A stretch of DNA of 64,000 bases from Ophioderma brevispina. Its lineage: Eukaryota; Echinodermata; Ophiuroidea; Amphilepidida; Ophiodermatidae. The notes below the pieces were generated by a model. The model did no database searches. It was not told the origin of the DNA and saw nothing but the letters and a program-made list of their open reading frames with translations. The stretch spans positions 1-64,000 of the forward strand of contig JAMKCH010022302.1 in the NCBI GenBank assembly GCA_023653785.1, given 5' to 3'. Shown here one piece after another: positions 46,341 through 58,692 of this stretch; within the stretch, counting starts at the first letter, position 1; each line of letters begins with the position of its first letter. The translations under genes and the position numbers were made by a program.

Positions 46341-46525
46341 ATTCGCTGTAGAAGTGCCACGTAATATAGGATTCGTTGCCCCAGTAATCGGTCCAAACAA
46401 ATCTCAGGGCATAGGACACATGCTACACAATGAAAAGTTTGAATTCCCCGCACGATAAGCCTTGTGATTTGTTTGGACCGATTGCTGGGGCAACGAATCA
46501 TATTACGGGCACTTCTACAGGGAAT
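46341..46525. mobile_element. Foldback MITE (185 bp) with about 60-bp arms
   Basis: The left arm ATTCGCTGTAGAAGTGCC...GGTCCAAACAAATC and the right arm GATTTGTTTGGACC...GGCACTTCTACAGGGAAT are inverted copies interrupted by few mismatches; both contain ATTCGTTGCCCC / GGGGCAACGAAT. The loop is about 55 bp. No transposase or target duplication is evident. Confidence 0.8.
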
Positions 46526-48500
46526 AGAGCTGAAGATCAAAGTAAAAAGTCACCCCGTTAAGCGAAAAGTGATTTTTGTAGTACATGTTGGATTTTTTTT
46601 TCTTAATTTGAGGTTCAGTATCTAAGGCGTCCCATTATCACTTTTACCAAATTTGTTTGTATAAATATATTTTCAATGATATTGTACTCGCAAATTGTAA
46701 ACAAAGTGAAAAAAGGTGAATAAAAGTGATCACTCAAATGGCCCAACATTGAAACAGGAAAAGGGTTCAATATCACCATTTGAGGTGAAATGAATCTTTG
46801 AGTTTCAGATTTTTTTCTCTATAGGGCGAATGTTCAAGTGCAATTTATCTTTTTTGAGTAAACTGGTGTATTAAAAATTAGAGGCACCGGTACTTCACAG
46901 CTGACTGAGCGCAGATAAAAAACAAAAAGAGGCATTTTCAAAATTTACAAAAGTGATATTATTACTTCAGTTTACAAACAGTTTACTTAAAAGCTAAGTA
47001 CTGTTTAGTAATGTGTGTAACACACTTGTTAGTTAACTCTTGACATTGTTTAGGTCATCGGCAATTTGAATGCTGGCCGGTATGTCGTGAAAATTCTTCG
47101 TCACATGATATACATAATTATGGTGCGCCTTATGGTAATGTATCGCCGTAATGGACGACAAGATGATCTGCTCTTAAAAGAATTATGAAAAGTCTGCACA
47201 TAAGGGCAATGATTTACCTTTAGGAAGCGGCCTTGCTTTTGTCTTTTTTCGAGTTTACATTTGGTACGCTTATACGTGGTACGTGTTATTATTTTTTCAG
47301 GAAAACAATATGTAATATATGCAGCTTCTCATCGCGGGGGAAATCAAGAGTTCCTCACAACCCACAAATCCTTCCGCGGTCAAAGTACCACGAACAATTT
47401 AATGTAGCTATATATAAATAAATATGACCCTTTTTAAAAATTTACTTTACTAAAATACGTTTCCGAATGCGACAGTAAACGAGGGAACGGAATTGACCCG
47501 TCAGGAAAGGTTTTTGGCTCATTTATTATGTAAATACGCCATTAGTATGGCACGGTGCTATTGCGTAGTCTCCGTTCAAATGTGCACGTGAGCTCACGTT
47601 CTGTTGCCGGTCACACATAGCAACGGCCTATAGGTCAGGAGTCATCGTTCTTGTTTATGGTAGCAACGGGGTTGTGGCCAATCACAGCCTTGCCTTTTGT
47701 CCTTTGTCAGTTTGGGATATGGTCCAATGGCAACGCGCCTTTATGTCGCTTTTATTTGGGTTTTATTTCGCCTTCACATCACTGTCAGCCTTCGACGGAA
47801 GAGGATCAAACATTTTCTTGCACATTGGGTAATTCGCGCTAATTTAAATCTCTGGCAGGATTGCTTTGTATTACTATGGATTTCGCATCTCATCATAGGT
47901 CTTTGAATTGAATACAGGGCAGGTCAGTGGATTAATGTATGTGTACTTTGTATGATCAGTACCAGTACCATATTTTGATTATACGAATTAGCTGTCATCG
48001 CTGCGAAACACTTATCAATAGCTGTTATATGGAAGGCACGAAACGGACTCATAAACCTAATGCCAGACCCTGAGCAGTGCAGTCAGTGAGTTGCAGATAA
48101 TTTATCGGCAAATCTTCCCGGCGGGCGTTTGGGGAAGGCATACTAGATTAAAAGCCCGTGTGTTGCAGCCTGCATTAGACTTATTGCACTATGTGGGAGA
48201 GACGTCAAGGAAATCACAACAAATCCAACAAATAACAAGGGGAAGTACAGAGTTGGAGTCATGCGATGAACCAACTTTCAAGTTATGATCGGAATTAAGT
48301 TCAAGGGGACTACAACAGAGTGCACGGAATCAGCTCGATAGACTTGTACCAGTAGTACAGCCAATACAACAGGATCAACACTACATTCGTGCCCGTCTGT
48401 TGCAGAGCCATTTGCAACCGATACAAGTGCCGATTGTCCCTGATCAATTATTAACAGATAAGTTTGTTTTCGAAACACTGCCTAACAAATCCTCTTGTTA
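46526..48500. other. Intergenic, nothing assigned
   Basis: No gene recognised. A frame on the plus strand near 48091-48285 (starting MQIIYRQIFPAGVWGRHTRL) is open for 65 codons and rich in Gln/Ser at its end, but it has no family motif. Confidence 0.35.
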
Positions 48501-48514
48501 ATACCAATTGATAA

Positions 48515-48690
48515 TGCTGTTGGGCCCCCTACTGGTAGTGTGAATATGGAGTGCGCGGCATTAAGTACTTGAATTGATGGTGGCCAGTAGTAGGGCTATT
48601 AGCATTTATCGATCCAGGCGTGCAATCATTAGGAAGTTACACAGTGGTTCATCAGGTGTTGGAAGGGTCAATGCAAATCCAAATTCAGGC
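48515..48690 (+). repeat. Diverged direct repeat, copy 1
   Basis: TGGTAGTGTGAATATGG, AGTACTTGAATTGATGGTGG and CCAGTAGTAGGGCTA correspond in order and spacing to the copy at 49094-49260. The similarity fades after about 150 bp. Confidence 0.55.
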
Positions 48691-49093
48691 ACAATAAATA
48701 TTAACCCAACCAAGTGTGTGGTTATCGTCGGGTTTTAATTTAGTGCGTGATTCCATTATCCTACCGTCATCTAAAATTCTGGTAATCAAGGTACATTAAA
48801 ATTGTATCACGAAACAACGTTAGCGTTGTTAAGAATGTTAGTGTGGGTATGGGTGAACCAACATCGCTTTGGTTTACTCCTTGTCCCTTCAGCATCCGTT
48901 GCATGTGATGTGCCTAATGTACAGATCAATTATTAATTATCAGGTACTTTTTTATAGAAAAAAATTAAAAAAGTTAAAAAACTTAAAAAAAGCAAAAAAT
49001 AAAAACATTAAAAAAACACATAGATAATCGAATTACAAGAAGATGGAGGAGGTACAATAGGAAGCAAAGCCTGAAAATGTTGTACCAAAGTGC

Positions 49094-49260
49094 AGCTGAT
49101 AGGCCTCCTTTTGGTAGTGTGATTATGGGTTGTGTGTTGCACGAAGATACTTCAATTGGAGACCAGAAGTAGGGCTAAGTTGGCACTATGTCCGCAAGTC
49201 AATCAGTTGGGAGCTTCAATTGTGTTCATTTTGTCATTCAATAAACAAAACATAAGGAAT
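49094..49260 (+). repeat. Diverged direct repeat, copy 2
   Basis: TGGTAGTGTGATTATGG, GATACTTCAATTGGAGACC and CAGAAGTAGGGCTAAG match copy 1 at 48515-48690, offset about 580 bp. It may be a tandem duplicate or part of a long-period repeat inside the G/T-skewed domain. Confidence 0.55.
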
Positions 49261-50284
49261 TTGGGTCTAGTTGTCGTAAAAGTTCGGGTCGGTCCGGATA
49301 ACTTAATGCCCACCATCATCTAGCATTATCATGTGAGCAATGTTGGTTGATGTGTTGGGGTATAATTGACCAAGATCGATGGTTTTAAGTCCTTTACCCT
49401 CGATTAGGTTTGGTCGTTCCTCGTAACATTAAAAAATGTTTTGGGGGGGACTTAATTATTGATTTGCCCTCATTGCTTGTTAGAGGTGTTACAAAAATTT
49501 AACAGTTGCAGCTTTGGGTAATGTCATTATGAGAAAGCCAAGCCAAAGGAGGATCCGTCAATATATAAGTGGGGACAAATGTCTTTGTATTGTGCATTTA
49601 GTTTATTAGAGGCACATCCTTTGGGAAAGCGTTTAGAGGGTTCTAGTCGCGTGCCAAAAGTGTTAAACAACGTATTTCAATACGGAATAAATGGCCTCTC
49701 ATCTTAGGTGCGCAGTTCACACTCCATAGAAAAGGTTTTACACCATTGGCACTCGCCAGTGGTGTTAGGTTGCGTTCAAACTAAATCAAACGTTTTCATT
49801 GATTTGCAAATGTAAATCATTTTTTTGATGAATATAGTCGTGCCTAAGAGGATTTTTTAATGTTGGTTTTTTAATTTTTATTAAAGTTTAATCTAAGTTT
49901 GAAAAAAAAAATGGCAATGAATTCTAAGATGGTTGCCAGTTCATGCGTATTTTGTGCCCATACAATTAAGTCCCTTTTCACATGTTTGTTTTAATAGTTC
50001 TATCTTTTGGGCTCGGACCGGGGTAGTTAAGGTTAATTCAACATCTGTTCCTTTGCAAGGGGGCTCTATAAATGTTGGGAGGTTGTTCAAAAAGTTTGCA
50101 CTGTCAAAAACACGCTCCTTTATGGCGGGGGCGATCGATATCGATGTCAGCATTCCGGCCTTTTTGCGTTATATCACGTTGGTTCCATTTATTGATAAGG
50201 CTTTACCCATAGGACTTCATGATTGGGTAGTCGAAAGTGCAGCAAACACTGTTAGTTATTATTTTAACCCTAACGTATCTAGAG

Positions 50285-50640
50285 GTTAAAGGTACCTGGC
50301 CCGTTCGCTAATAGCCTGTCCCCAGCAATAGCCCCAGATTTTAACGGAAGTGGTAGCCATTTGGTTATCAAAAGAATGCTGCAATTTTTCACATTTACCC
50401 TGTGAAATCTTGGAGCCAAAGGATGTTTGGTTTCGAAAAGATACGGGCGAAAATGTCCCCGTTTGGTCGCCAATATTAATTTTTACACAGTATTCTATGG
50501 GGCTTACAAATTCACGTTTTAGCTCTCACATCATAACGGGATGAATATCGGCGCGAAACTTTTTCAAGATGTGAAGTTTTGGCGTGTAGGCCAATCTATC
50601 AAGATGGGAATTCCATATCCTTAAATCGGGCCCACCCCCT
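50285..50640 (+). repeat. Dispersed repeat family 2, copy 1
   Basis: CGCTAATAGCCTGTCCCCAG, CCAGATTTTAACGGAAGTGG, CATTTACCCTG and ATTTTTACACAGTATTCT...GGGGCTTACAAATTCACGTTT recur in the same order at 59440-59735. Diverged by indels but clearly homologous. Confidence 0.7.
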
Positions 50641-52811
50641 AGAGTGCAACAGCCATAGATTGTTGCCCGCTAATAAGAATGTTGCGGTATACGTGTTAAA
50701 TATATTATAGGGGGGGCAATTTTCCACGTATGCTTGGTGCGGGTTGACCGTGAGTTGGTGTGGCAAAAAAGGGATTGGGATTTTAGGGTATTGGATGTTT
50801 TTTCCTATTCGGTGGCGATGTGGATGAAGATTAGGGTCTTGTATTTTTCATATATTCACTCATTAGCATAGAATGATGTACCAATTCCATGGACACAATA
50901 TGTTAAATAGCAACAAAGGCCTAATCTGTAAAATAGATTTTGATTAAAAATTGTAAAAAAAAACTTTTTATATTTAATTAAAAGTGCACAAAATTACCAA
51001 AAGTCGGGATGGTTCTCTGGGAGGGTGTGCTGCAGTCAGTTTTCGGTTACTGTCTTTTGTTTGGTTAAGCAAGTTCACCACGAATGGCCTTCTTTCGTAG
51101 ATTGATAGATCCGACTTTTATCTTAGGCAAAAGTATTTGGACAGTGTGCTTGTTCTTGAAAAATGAATGGAACCACTATGTTTTCCTGATCAAATGAGGT
51201 TCAGGGCCAGATGGTTTACGTTTTCACGTGCCAGTGTGAAGTCGGTTTTCATTTTTTCCGTTAAACAAATCATAGACAATAAATGGAGGGGCCCTAGAAT
51301 TTACCTGCATAGTGCTTTGTTTACAAAATTTGGGTGCACAGATACAACACTTTTCCTTTATGACATCAAAATAACGGATGGTGCAGGTGGGCTTATTTAC
51401 CAGTCAGTTTCGAGGAATTTACATCACTCTAGTTGTTGACATTTCGAACCGGTTATGGGCGCATTGTTACATGGAAGGGTTTTTTTTTTTTAAAATTCTA
51501 AATTAAGGCATGATCACAGTTGGGTTTTTCCATCCGATATGGGCGAACTCTGAATGCGAGTCCATCTTTCGTTCACCATTGTGCATAAAAGCGAGCCTAC
51601 GCAATTCTGCCTCTGTTTATATTTCAGGAGTGCAATTGTCAAATTTCCAATTTGGGTGCATATGAGTAAAAAGTTTCTCACTTTCGGGGTTGTCAGCTAA
51701 TCAATTTCTGTGCGCATAGCTGTAGGATCGGGGCAACCACTTCAGCGAATTTGGGCGGTGAAATTAAACAATTGTGGCAGATTGATCGTCGTCTGCTTTC
51801 ATCATATATTGCTCCGTTCTTTTAATAGATCCAACAAGCCTTTTCCTGCAAAATCAAAGTATGGGTTGCATGTAATTGGGTCTACGACTTGGTTCTTTGT
51901 AAAATGAGGAAATTGTCTTCGAAAATGCGTAGTTGCTCAACACAAATAAGCAGGATTATAAATCAATCTGTCAAGTTGAAAGAAATTGAAATCCAATTTT
52001 TTAAGTTTTTAACTACTTGCGTCATCTTATTAGGGGGGGGACCTTGTATGCAAAAATTCTTGTTGTAGTTATTTCAATTACAATGACATCACACGTAAGT
52101 CACTTTGGTCATTATATTGATTTTTTCTTGGGAAGTTGTTTTATCTAATTCATGCGTAAATCCTCATACTTAATATTTGAAGTTTCTATGCTACAAAAAA
52201 CATCACTTCATGGGGCGATTTTACTACTGAAGGTATTGGTATTAATTGAGCTATTTCATTACGATTAATTGGGTTTTAAATCGCAAAGTTTGAATTTGCT
52301 TTATTTTACCATTAAAGGTTGATATTTATTGCTTTTGATTAACGGGCATGTTATTTTAATTGATAATTATGTATAAGCTCAAATACTAATGCGTGTAACA
52401 CTATTTTTCAATTGCTTGTCATTGTCAGGTTACTAGCTAATTCGCGCTGGGTTCATCTTCTGTTACTGCGTGCGTGTTATGGGTGCGTTTTAAGACTACC
52501 TTGCTTTTGAGGCGGCACCCTTAAGGGGTCTTATCAGGTGACAAGCCCAATTGAGGATGTGTTATTATTTTTCTCCAATTGATTCAGACAGAGTATGCGT
52601 ACTTGGATATTGGGAGATGGACAACATGGATGGGAGTGGTTTGTACTGGGGGTAAAATGTTTAAACTAAGGATAAGGTAGGGAAGTATGTATAAGACGCA
52701 GTTCCATCAATTCATAATTTTAGTTATGGACCATTGGCATCTTAATGCAAATAAGGAAAGATTTTAAGAGGTGTTGTAAGCAGTCAAAACAGCATTACTT
52801 TCCTTTTTTAG

Positions 52812-52861
52812 TGATAATTTGGTCAGTCTTTCTGATGGAGGACGCGGATGACAACTTTGAG
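52812..52861 (+). other. Candidate first coding micro-exon
   Basis: A pyrimidine-rich acceptor (ttactttccttttttag) precedes, and a strong donor GAG|gtaagtaag follows. The ATG at 52835 opens MEDADDNFE, an acidic N-terminus, in phase with the donor. No downstream exon was linked, so this is only a splice-pattern prediction. Confidence 0.25.
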
Positions 52862-54224
52862 GTAAGTAAGGGGCATGAGTACAGGTGTCCTAAAAAACTA
52901 ATAGTAAATTGTCAATCTTTATGATGAGACATGGGATACAACTGAGAAGAGAAAGTGGTAGGAGTTACGGTGTACATAAACTTCAATTAGCTTGTAGGGC
53001 AATACTCATCATCATTCATCTCTTTTAGGTATATAGTGAGCAATAACACAGCTGTTTGACCCCATGCATGGGTCTCTTTATTTTTGTGCATTTGTAAGCC
53101 AATGGCGACACAATTTGACAACTGGTATAAGTAGTGGCATGCAAAGACTATTTAACCTCCCGCAAGTTTCATATGTCAATGCGGGAATTGTGCCTTATAG
53201 CACAAAGGTCATATTCTGTAGGTATGCGCCCTTTATGGTTTATTTTCCATTGAACGGGCGATAAACTAGATTTTGATGCGAAAATCATTATGCCCCGCAA
53301 TGAAATTTCTTCAAATTCTCGCAGGATCTAGTTAGTGGAATTAAATTCACCATCTTTCAAAGGGTGTCGGCGTTGATATTGTTTTTGTTTTATTTGGGTT
53401 TCATAATAATTGCGCTTCAAACAGCTGTGAATAGGAGAAACCGCTTATGTGATTAGGTAACTCAATGTAATTCTCTCATATTAACAACATTCATTAGTTT
53501 GGGCTTTGGTCGAATTTCAGGCAGTGGAACTAATAAAAAAAAAAGCTAAAATACTAAACAAAATTGGGTTGCTAATTCGAGTGCTCTGTTTGTTTATACG
53601 CTTATGTTTTTACAATAAAAAAACATGTAAACTCACTCGTTATTTGACAATCTCATGTTAGATATGAGCTTGGTCGGATTCATGCAGTTGCACCTCATTC
53701 AACAAAATGAGGTCTGCTAATTTTCAGGCAACAGATCTCAAATGCTTTGATTGTTTTCATTAACAACCCAATTTAGTTTGATTTTCCTTTGATTCATTTG
53801 GAACAAGTTTGCATGCAGTGATGTACTTTCATTCAGCATTAAAAACAGGAGATGGAGGGGGGGGTTATTATTGGCGAGTTTCTAACATTTCATGTCAGGA
53901 ACCCGTTGGGGGGATAGTGTGGGTGCGAGTGTGATTGGTAAAATAAAATAAATAAGTTCATTAATTAGCATTATGTATTATATACGCTGAAAAGATTAAA
54001 TATATTATATTCTATAATTTTGATTTTAGAAGCTCAACTTCAGATATTCTAATTTAACAGGAACTGATCAAGAACATTCATTTTAATCAGTTAACTCTCT
54101 CAGCACTTCCCTTGTGAGGAGGCTCACGTACCTCGTGTGCGTCCAAGCTGGCTATAGCAAATTTTAAATTTAATAATAAAATTCTATTTAGCGATGTGTA
54201 AGGCTTCAGCTTTAGCTATTTTGC

Positions 54225-54480
54225 TAGATTAGGTATAGCTCGCCTTAATGGTTCAATATGAGTGAATTGCACCCAGCTTTTATCAATGCTTGCTTATTGG
54301 CTTAATGCTTAGGTAGCTCGCCCTTGTTAATATGGTAATTCACCATGCTTTTATTACTTGTTGGTTATTGTTTGTATTTTAGTAGGTTCTCTAAAATGTA
54401 GGGGAAGCTCTTCCCTAGTTACGTTGCTTTGGCTTAATTACTGCTTGCCTAATTCTTAGGACGCTTCCTTACTGATCGGT
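54225..54480. repeat. Diverged roughly 80-bp tandem repeat
   Basis: AGGTATAGCTCGCCTTAATGG and AGGTAGCTCGCCCTTGTTAATATGG start two adjacent units that share CAC(C)..GCTTTTAT and TTG(G)TTATTG; a third unit with GGGGAAGCTC follows, more decayed. AT-rich, noncoding. Confidence 0.45.
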
Positions 54481-55537
54481 TTGCGTAATAAAGTCAACAG
54501 CCGCGCGCCTATGATTAGATTTTTACGTGGCTTATACTTGCTATATATATAAAGCCTATATAGCTTTGCTGCTTTGCTGAAGCCTTAGCGTTCGAAATTA
54601 TGGAATGCAATTGAATATTAAAGTTACATGTACTAGATTTTAATGCGCAATAAATTTTGATCCTTGATGGCGGACAACATGGCAATAGAAATTTGTGCTG
54701 CATGTTCATTTCTTGTGTAAGGGTAATTCCTAGGTATATCTTAAAGAAAATATGTTGTAAAATTCATTGATGAATCCTAAGTGATATATTACACGATGCA
54801 GATCGCAGTATTGTCGAGCCAAAACCTCTCCATTTTCTTGGTGCTTTGCTTTTGAAACAAAATAATGTAAATTTTATCATTGAAAAGCACTTAAATTTAA
54901 CTTGATAAACAAAAGAGAAGTTATAACTTAAATATAAATGAAACAAAAACATAAAACGCCAAACCAAACCCAGGTCATCCAAGATGAATGATAAATCGCT
55001 CTACAGTCGATTTACTTTTTAGAATGCATGTGATTTTGAGCTTTTTGCGTCTAAGAGCTCTTTATTAAGAAAGTCACTCATTAAAAGCCGTACTCATTAA
55101 TATCTCTTATTAAGTAGCGTAAGCTAAGTAAGGAACTTTCATTGATCAGTCAATTATCACTGTTAGAAATGGTTGTCTTTTTACAATTTCACCACGCTCA
55201 ACCAACACACCCGCCAAAAATAAACAAACAAACAAAACAAAACTAAATTTTCGGCGGCGGCAATTTGATTTTTTTTCATACCATGTATCATATCATTAAT
55301 TGGGGGGTTCTCAATGAGACAAATTATTTGCTGATTGGCTTTATGGCTCTTTTTTTTCAATTATCATTTGAAGAATTTCCATTAAGATGTAAAAAATACC
55401 TAGAGGTGGATGGATTATACAAAATCCGTTTAACAAAGCGATAAACATTGTTCAGTGTTTGTTGTATTAGTCCTGTGGTAGGCTCATATGAACTTGTCCA
55501 AAGAGTCTGCCAAAATGTTTGATAATTTCTTTTCTAG

Positions 55538-55701
55538 GAACATTTGACCTGTTGATTCCAAATCTTGATGATGCGACTTTTGCATGCTTGAGGCATGTTG
55601 AAAGGGAAGGTCAGCGGACATTTTGTAACTGTTTTCAACTGTGGGTTAAAAGGTGTATAGACAATGTTCATCGTGTTCTAAAAGGAGTTAAAAACGTATA
55701 G
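55538..55701 (+). other. Candidate terminal exon, unrecognised protein
   Basis: The acceptor tttcttttctag leads into an open frame reading GTFDLLIPNLDDATFACLRH then VEREGQRTFCNCFQLWVKRC and ending in GVKNV before a TAG stop. The composition is coding-like (varied, with cysteines and charged residues), but I do not recognise the family and no upstream exon is joined. Confidence 0.25.
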
Positions 55702-56194
55702 GTTCCTTTTGTGTTTGCAAACTGTTCAGGTCATGAAGGGGTAGCATTTATATTGATCCGATTGGTTTCAAATTGGTTTCAAATTGTTCGTATGGGAATG
55801 TTATCAAACAGGAAAAAATATAATAATTTATTTATGTTAATCAGCTCAAGATATCTAACAGAGGCCAAGTGCTGATCCTCATAACCATGTCGACTCTTGA
55901 CACTATTTATTCCCCTTAATTATATCCCCAATTTCAAACAAATCACATAACATTTACTGTACATTACTATCTTTAAGTTATTAAGGCCCATTATGGATGA
56001 GTAAAACTCTGTGTATTATAATTTTTTACCCCGGGTGACCTTGAAACGGCGCATTTTAAGTCTCACTTGTCAAAGTAAGGGTTTTGTAGAGAAGAGAGCA
56101 ACGAGAAGTTGGTATAAACTATTATTTGTATACAACCATGAGAACCCAGATGAACCAGGTCTATTGGACCCTAGGAACCGATGAAACGTTACAA

Positions 56195-56240
56195 AGGGAC
56201 CCCGGCAGCCCCCCCCCCCCCCCCCCCACCACCACCACCA
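56195..56240. repeat. Poly-C tract and CCA repeat
   Basis: A C17 run followed by (CCA)n. It generates proline-rich ORFs in two frames that are not credible genes. Confidence 0.85.
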
Positions 56241-56625
56241 TATCTCAAGAATGCAAAAGTTGTTTCACCACGATTGGATCAACAGGTTCCAACGTTGCCT
56301 ATACACCATCAAAAAATTTTCGTGCAGACTCTTTTGCAGGTCATAATGCAAGGTGTATGGTTCTAGCTGCTGGGACTACATCATACATAAAAGAGACATG
56401 TCACGCTGTAAATGTTTGATTTTTTATGACCAAAGTTTTTTCACTATGAAATCACAAGAACTATTGCTCAAAAGCGAATCAGCTAATTGAATAAATAATT
56501 GTTACATGTTTTTGGTTAATACATTTCCTTTGTTCTTTCCTTGACAATTTCTCGAACGTAAAATTCCGTTTTATATGTAGATCAGTCTAGGCTGAAATTG
56601 GATGGTATTGTGTGCCAATCGTTAA

Positions 56626-57300
56626 GGTACTACCAGTGAATTGCTAAATCATAAAAACGAAAACTCATAAAAAAACATTTTCGCATGTCTTAACAAGTAC
56701 AGGTACCACTGACCCTAATATATCCTGCAAATGATAAGGCCAGAAGCAACTCATAAGGACAAAATCGTATATATAGTCATTACTTCCGTACGGACACTTA
56801 CTACAAACACGTAATTGAATGAGAATCAATATCATTTTGAACAACTTCGTTTTTCCCTTCTTTTCAACAACCTGGCTATTTCTCAAAATGCTGATTCTGA
56901 CGGATCACGCAACGTCATTTAATGAGCAGCCGGCAGGCCTCACAATCAATAAACGGCGGCGAAATTTCCTTCCTACACAGTCTTTGTAAGTGCGCCATAA
57001 GTTTTGAACAAAAGCCACATGACTACTTGTTATTTGTTGTAAGGTAAGATAGGACTGTTAGCGAATGTCCTTGAAAAGTTCATAAAGGTAGATTCAGTCT
57101 ATTGATTTTAAGTTATTGCCCAGAACTTAACGAAGTACCCTGCAGGACCATGTTAACCACCAAATTTTTTCTGTCAATCTTCAGTTGGGAAAAAGTATAC
57201 TTATGAGAATTCTACAGACTCATCCTTCAACTTTTAAGCTATTCTCCGGCAAAACTGTAAAACATTGTAGCCAGTAGGAGAAAGAGTTTGTCTTTCAGAT
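56626..57300. mobile_element. Rearranged copy of the TTAA element
   Basis: TTAAGGTACTACCAGTGAAT (from 56622) matches the left end of the TTAA element at 43929, and the following CTGCAAATGATAAGGCCAGA and AAGCAACTCATAAGGACAA match its 43990-44030. The sequence then jumps to CCGTACGGACACTTACTACA, which matches the right part at 45068. After a 300-bp block (56862-57160) absent from that copy, TTCAGTTGGGAAAAAGTATA and ATTCTACAGACTCATCCTTC resume the right end. The right TIR itself is decayed. Confidence 0.7.
56862..57160 (+). repeat. Repeat block, copy 1, inside the TTAA-element relative
   Basis: CAACCTGGCTATTTCTCAAA through CTGCAGGACCATGTTAACC matches 58305-58570. Shared phrases include GCGCCATAAGTTTTGAACA / GCTCCATAAGTTTTGAACA and GTTATTTGTTGTAAGG. 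Confidence 0.75.
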
Positions 57301-57699
57301 AAAGCCGATCCTAAATACTGTTGTTAAATCTGAACATTATTGTTTATTTTGGCCCTGAAATTATCACATCACACTGGTTTTAGTATTAGAATAAAATATA
57401 ATATGTACAATTTGCTATTCTCCAGAGGCATAAATATTACCTCTACATGCCTGTGGTAGAAATCATCTGACTACTGTCTGGTGCAGAAACGCTAACAATG
57501 AAGATGAGCTGCAGAACCTTTTAAATGGCACTTATTCCAATCAACTCAGCAGTTGAAATATCTCCTGAAAAAACATCCTATACCAGACATCGATCATGGT
57601 GAAATACCTCTTTATCCTCCACAATTGTGCACAGAAGAGAGCACACTTTCGTTGGCAATTGCTTTGCCAAATTATACATTGTGTTTCCTCCCCCTCCCT

Positions 57700-57722
57700 A
57701 TCCCCCCCCCCCCGCCCCCAAA
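57700..57722. repeat. Poly-C tract
   Basis: Near-pure C run with one G interruption. Confidence 0.85.
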
Positions 57723-58304
57723 AACGCAATACTTGGTGCCAGGCGCCACACGATGAAAATTTCGCACGTTTGAACTATGGATATTTCTTCAACTGAGTCC
57801 GCTAAAATCTTCAGCTCCTTGAAACTGTGGACTTAATCGCAATGTTTGTTAGTTATGAATGAGGGCCGTGAGACTCAGGCTACAGAGAATATCAAACATA
57901 ATTAAAGGAGCACTATAAGCGATCGGTGGCTTCTTCACCAGGGCAAGCATGCAGAAAATAACATTTCGAAGGGTTGAAATCTATGCAATAATGGAAAACG
58001 CCACAAGTTATTACAACCGATGGCAAGTCAAATAGATACGATAACCCTTTTTTCAGGATTTGCCATAAAAATGTCCGCTTATGATAAAATGTTTTGAAAG
58101 ATGTTAGAAGGAAATAAGTTCGAACTATACTCGCCAAACTGTAGCGATCAAAAAGGCCAAAGAGATATCTAACGATGTCAGTAAACTCTAACTTCCTCCT
58201 ATTCCGATTTTGACGGGGAAAGTAGCCATCAATGATAGAATGTTTGTTTGCTACACCTATCCTACGATTGCGCATGTTGGGGAAATTGTTGCAAGCTTTC
58301 ACAA

Positions 58305-58570
58305 TGTTCACAACCTGGCTATTTCTCAAATATTCTGACGTCAACGCAACGGTCCATTAATGACAGCCTTCAATCGATACGGGCGGCGAATTTTCCTACA
58401 CAGTTTTGTAAAGTGCTCCATAAGTTTTGAACACAGCACCTGACTACTGTTATTTGTTGTAAGGAAGATAGGACTTTTAGCTTAATTCCTGAAAAGTTCT
58501 TAAAGGTAGATTCAATATCTTTTTAAGTTATGGCCCCAGATATTAAGTACGCTGCAGGACCATGTTAACC
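58305..58570 (+). repeat. Repeat block, copy 2
   Basis: CACAACCTGGCTATTTCTCA to GCTGCAGGACCATGTTAACC, same orientation as the copy at 56862-57160. A TTAAAGGAGCACTATAAGCG sequence at 57902 upstream could be the left end of another TTAA-family element that contains this block. Confidence 0.75.
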
Positions 58571-58692
58571 CAAATTGAGGCCTACAGTAAGCAATATGCA
58601 CGGTATTTGCCTTCTGTTCTTTCGTGCTTAATCTTGTATTTTATCACTCCTCGTTTGTAAAAAATGGGTCCTCGGTTGTTTTTTTTTTTCAG

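Larger units (their letters stand above)
48500..54000 (+). other. G/T-skewed domain, unidentified
   Basis: Over about 5.5 kb the plus strand is rich in G and T and poor in C (for example 50701-50820 and 52621-52680 have several times more G than C), unlike the flanks. Short plus-strand ORFs are frequent (49933-50289, 51167-51439, 53064-53264) but none carries a motif I know. It includes two related blocks at 48515 and 49094 and a repeat copy at 50285. Such a skew fits a long plus-strand transcript or a decayed large retroelement. A mitochondrial insertion was considered and not supported. Confidence 0.4.

Noticed and set aside
48515..49260. Pair of LTRs of a retrotransposon
   Set aside because: The two copies are only about 580 bp apart, diverged, lack TG...CA ends, and enclose no retroviral-like domains.
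48500..54000. Mitochondrial insertion (numt) as an explanation of the G/T skew
   Set aside because: No recognisable mitochondrial protein, rRNA or tRNA sequence in any frame I read.
56126..56419. Proline-rich plus ORFs
   Set aside because: They arise from a C17 and (CCA)n tract; no supporting motif.
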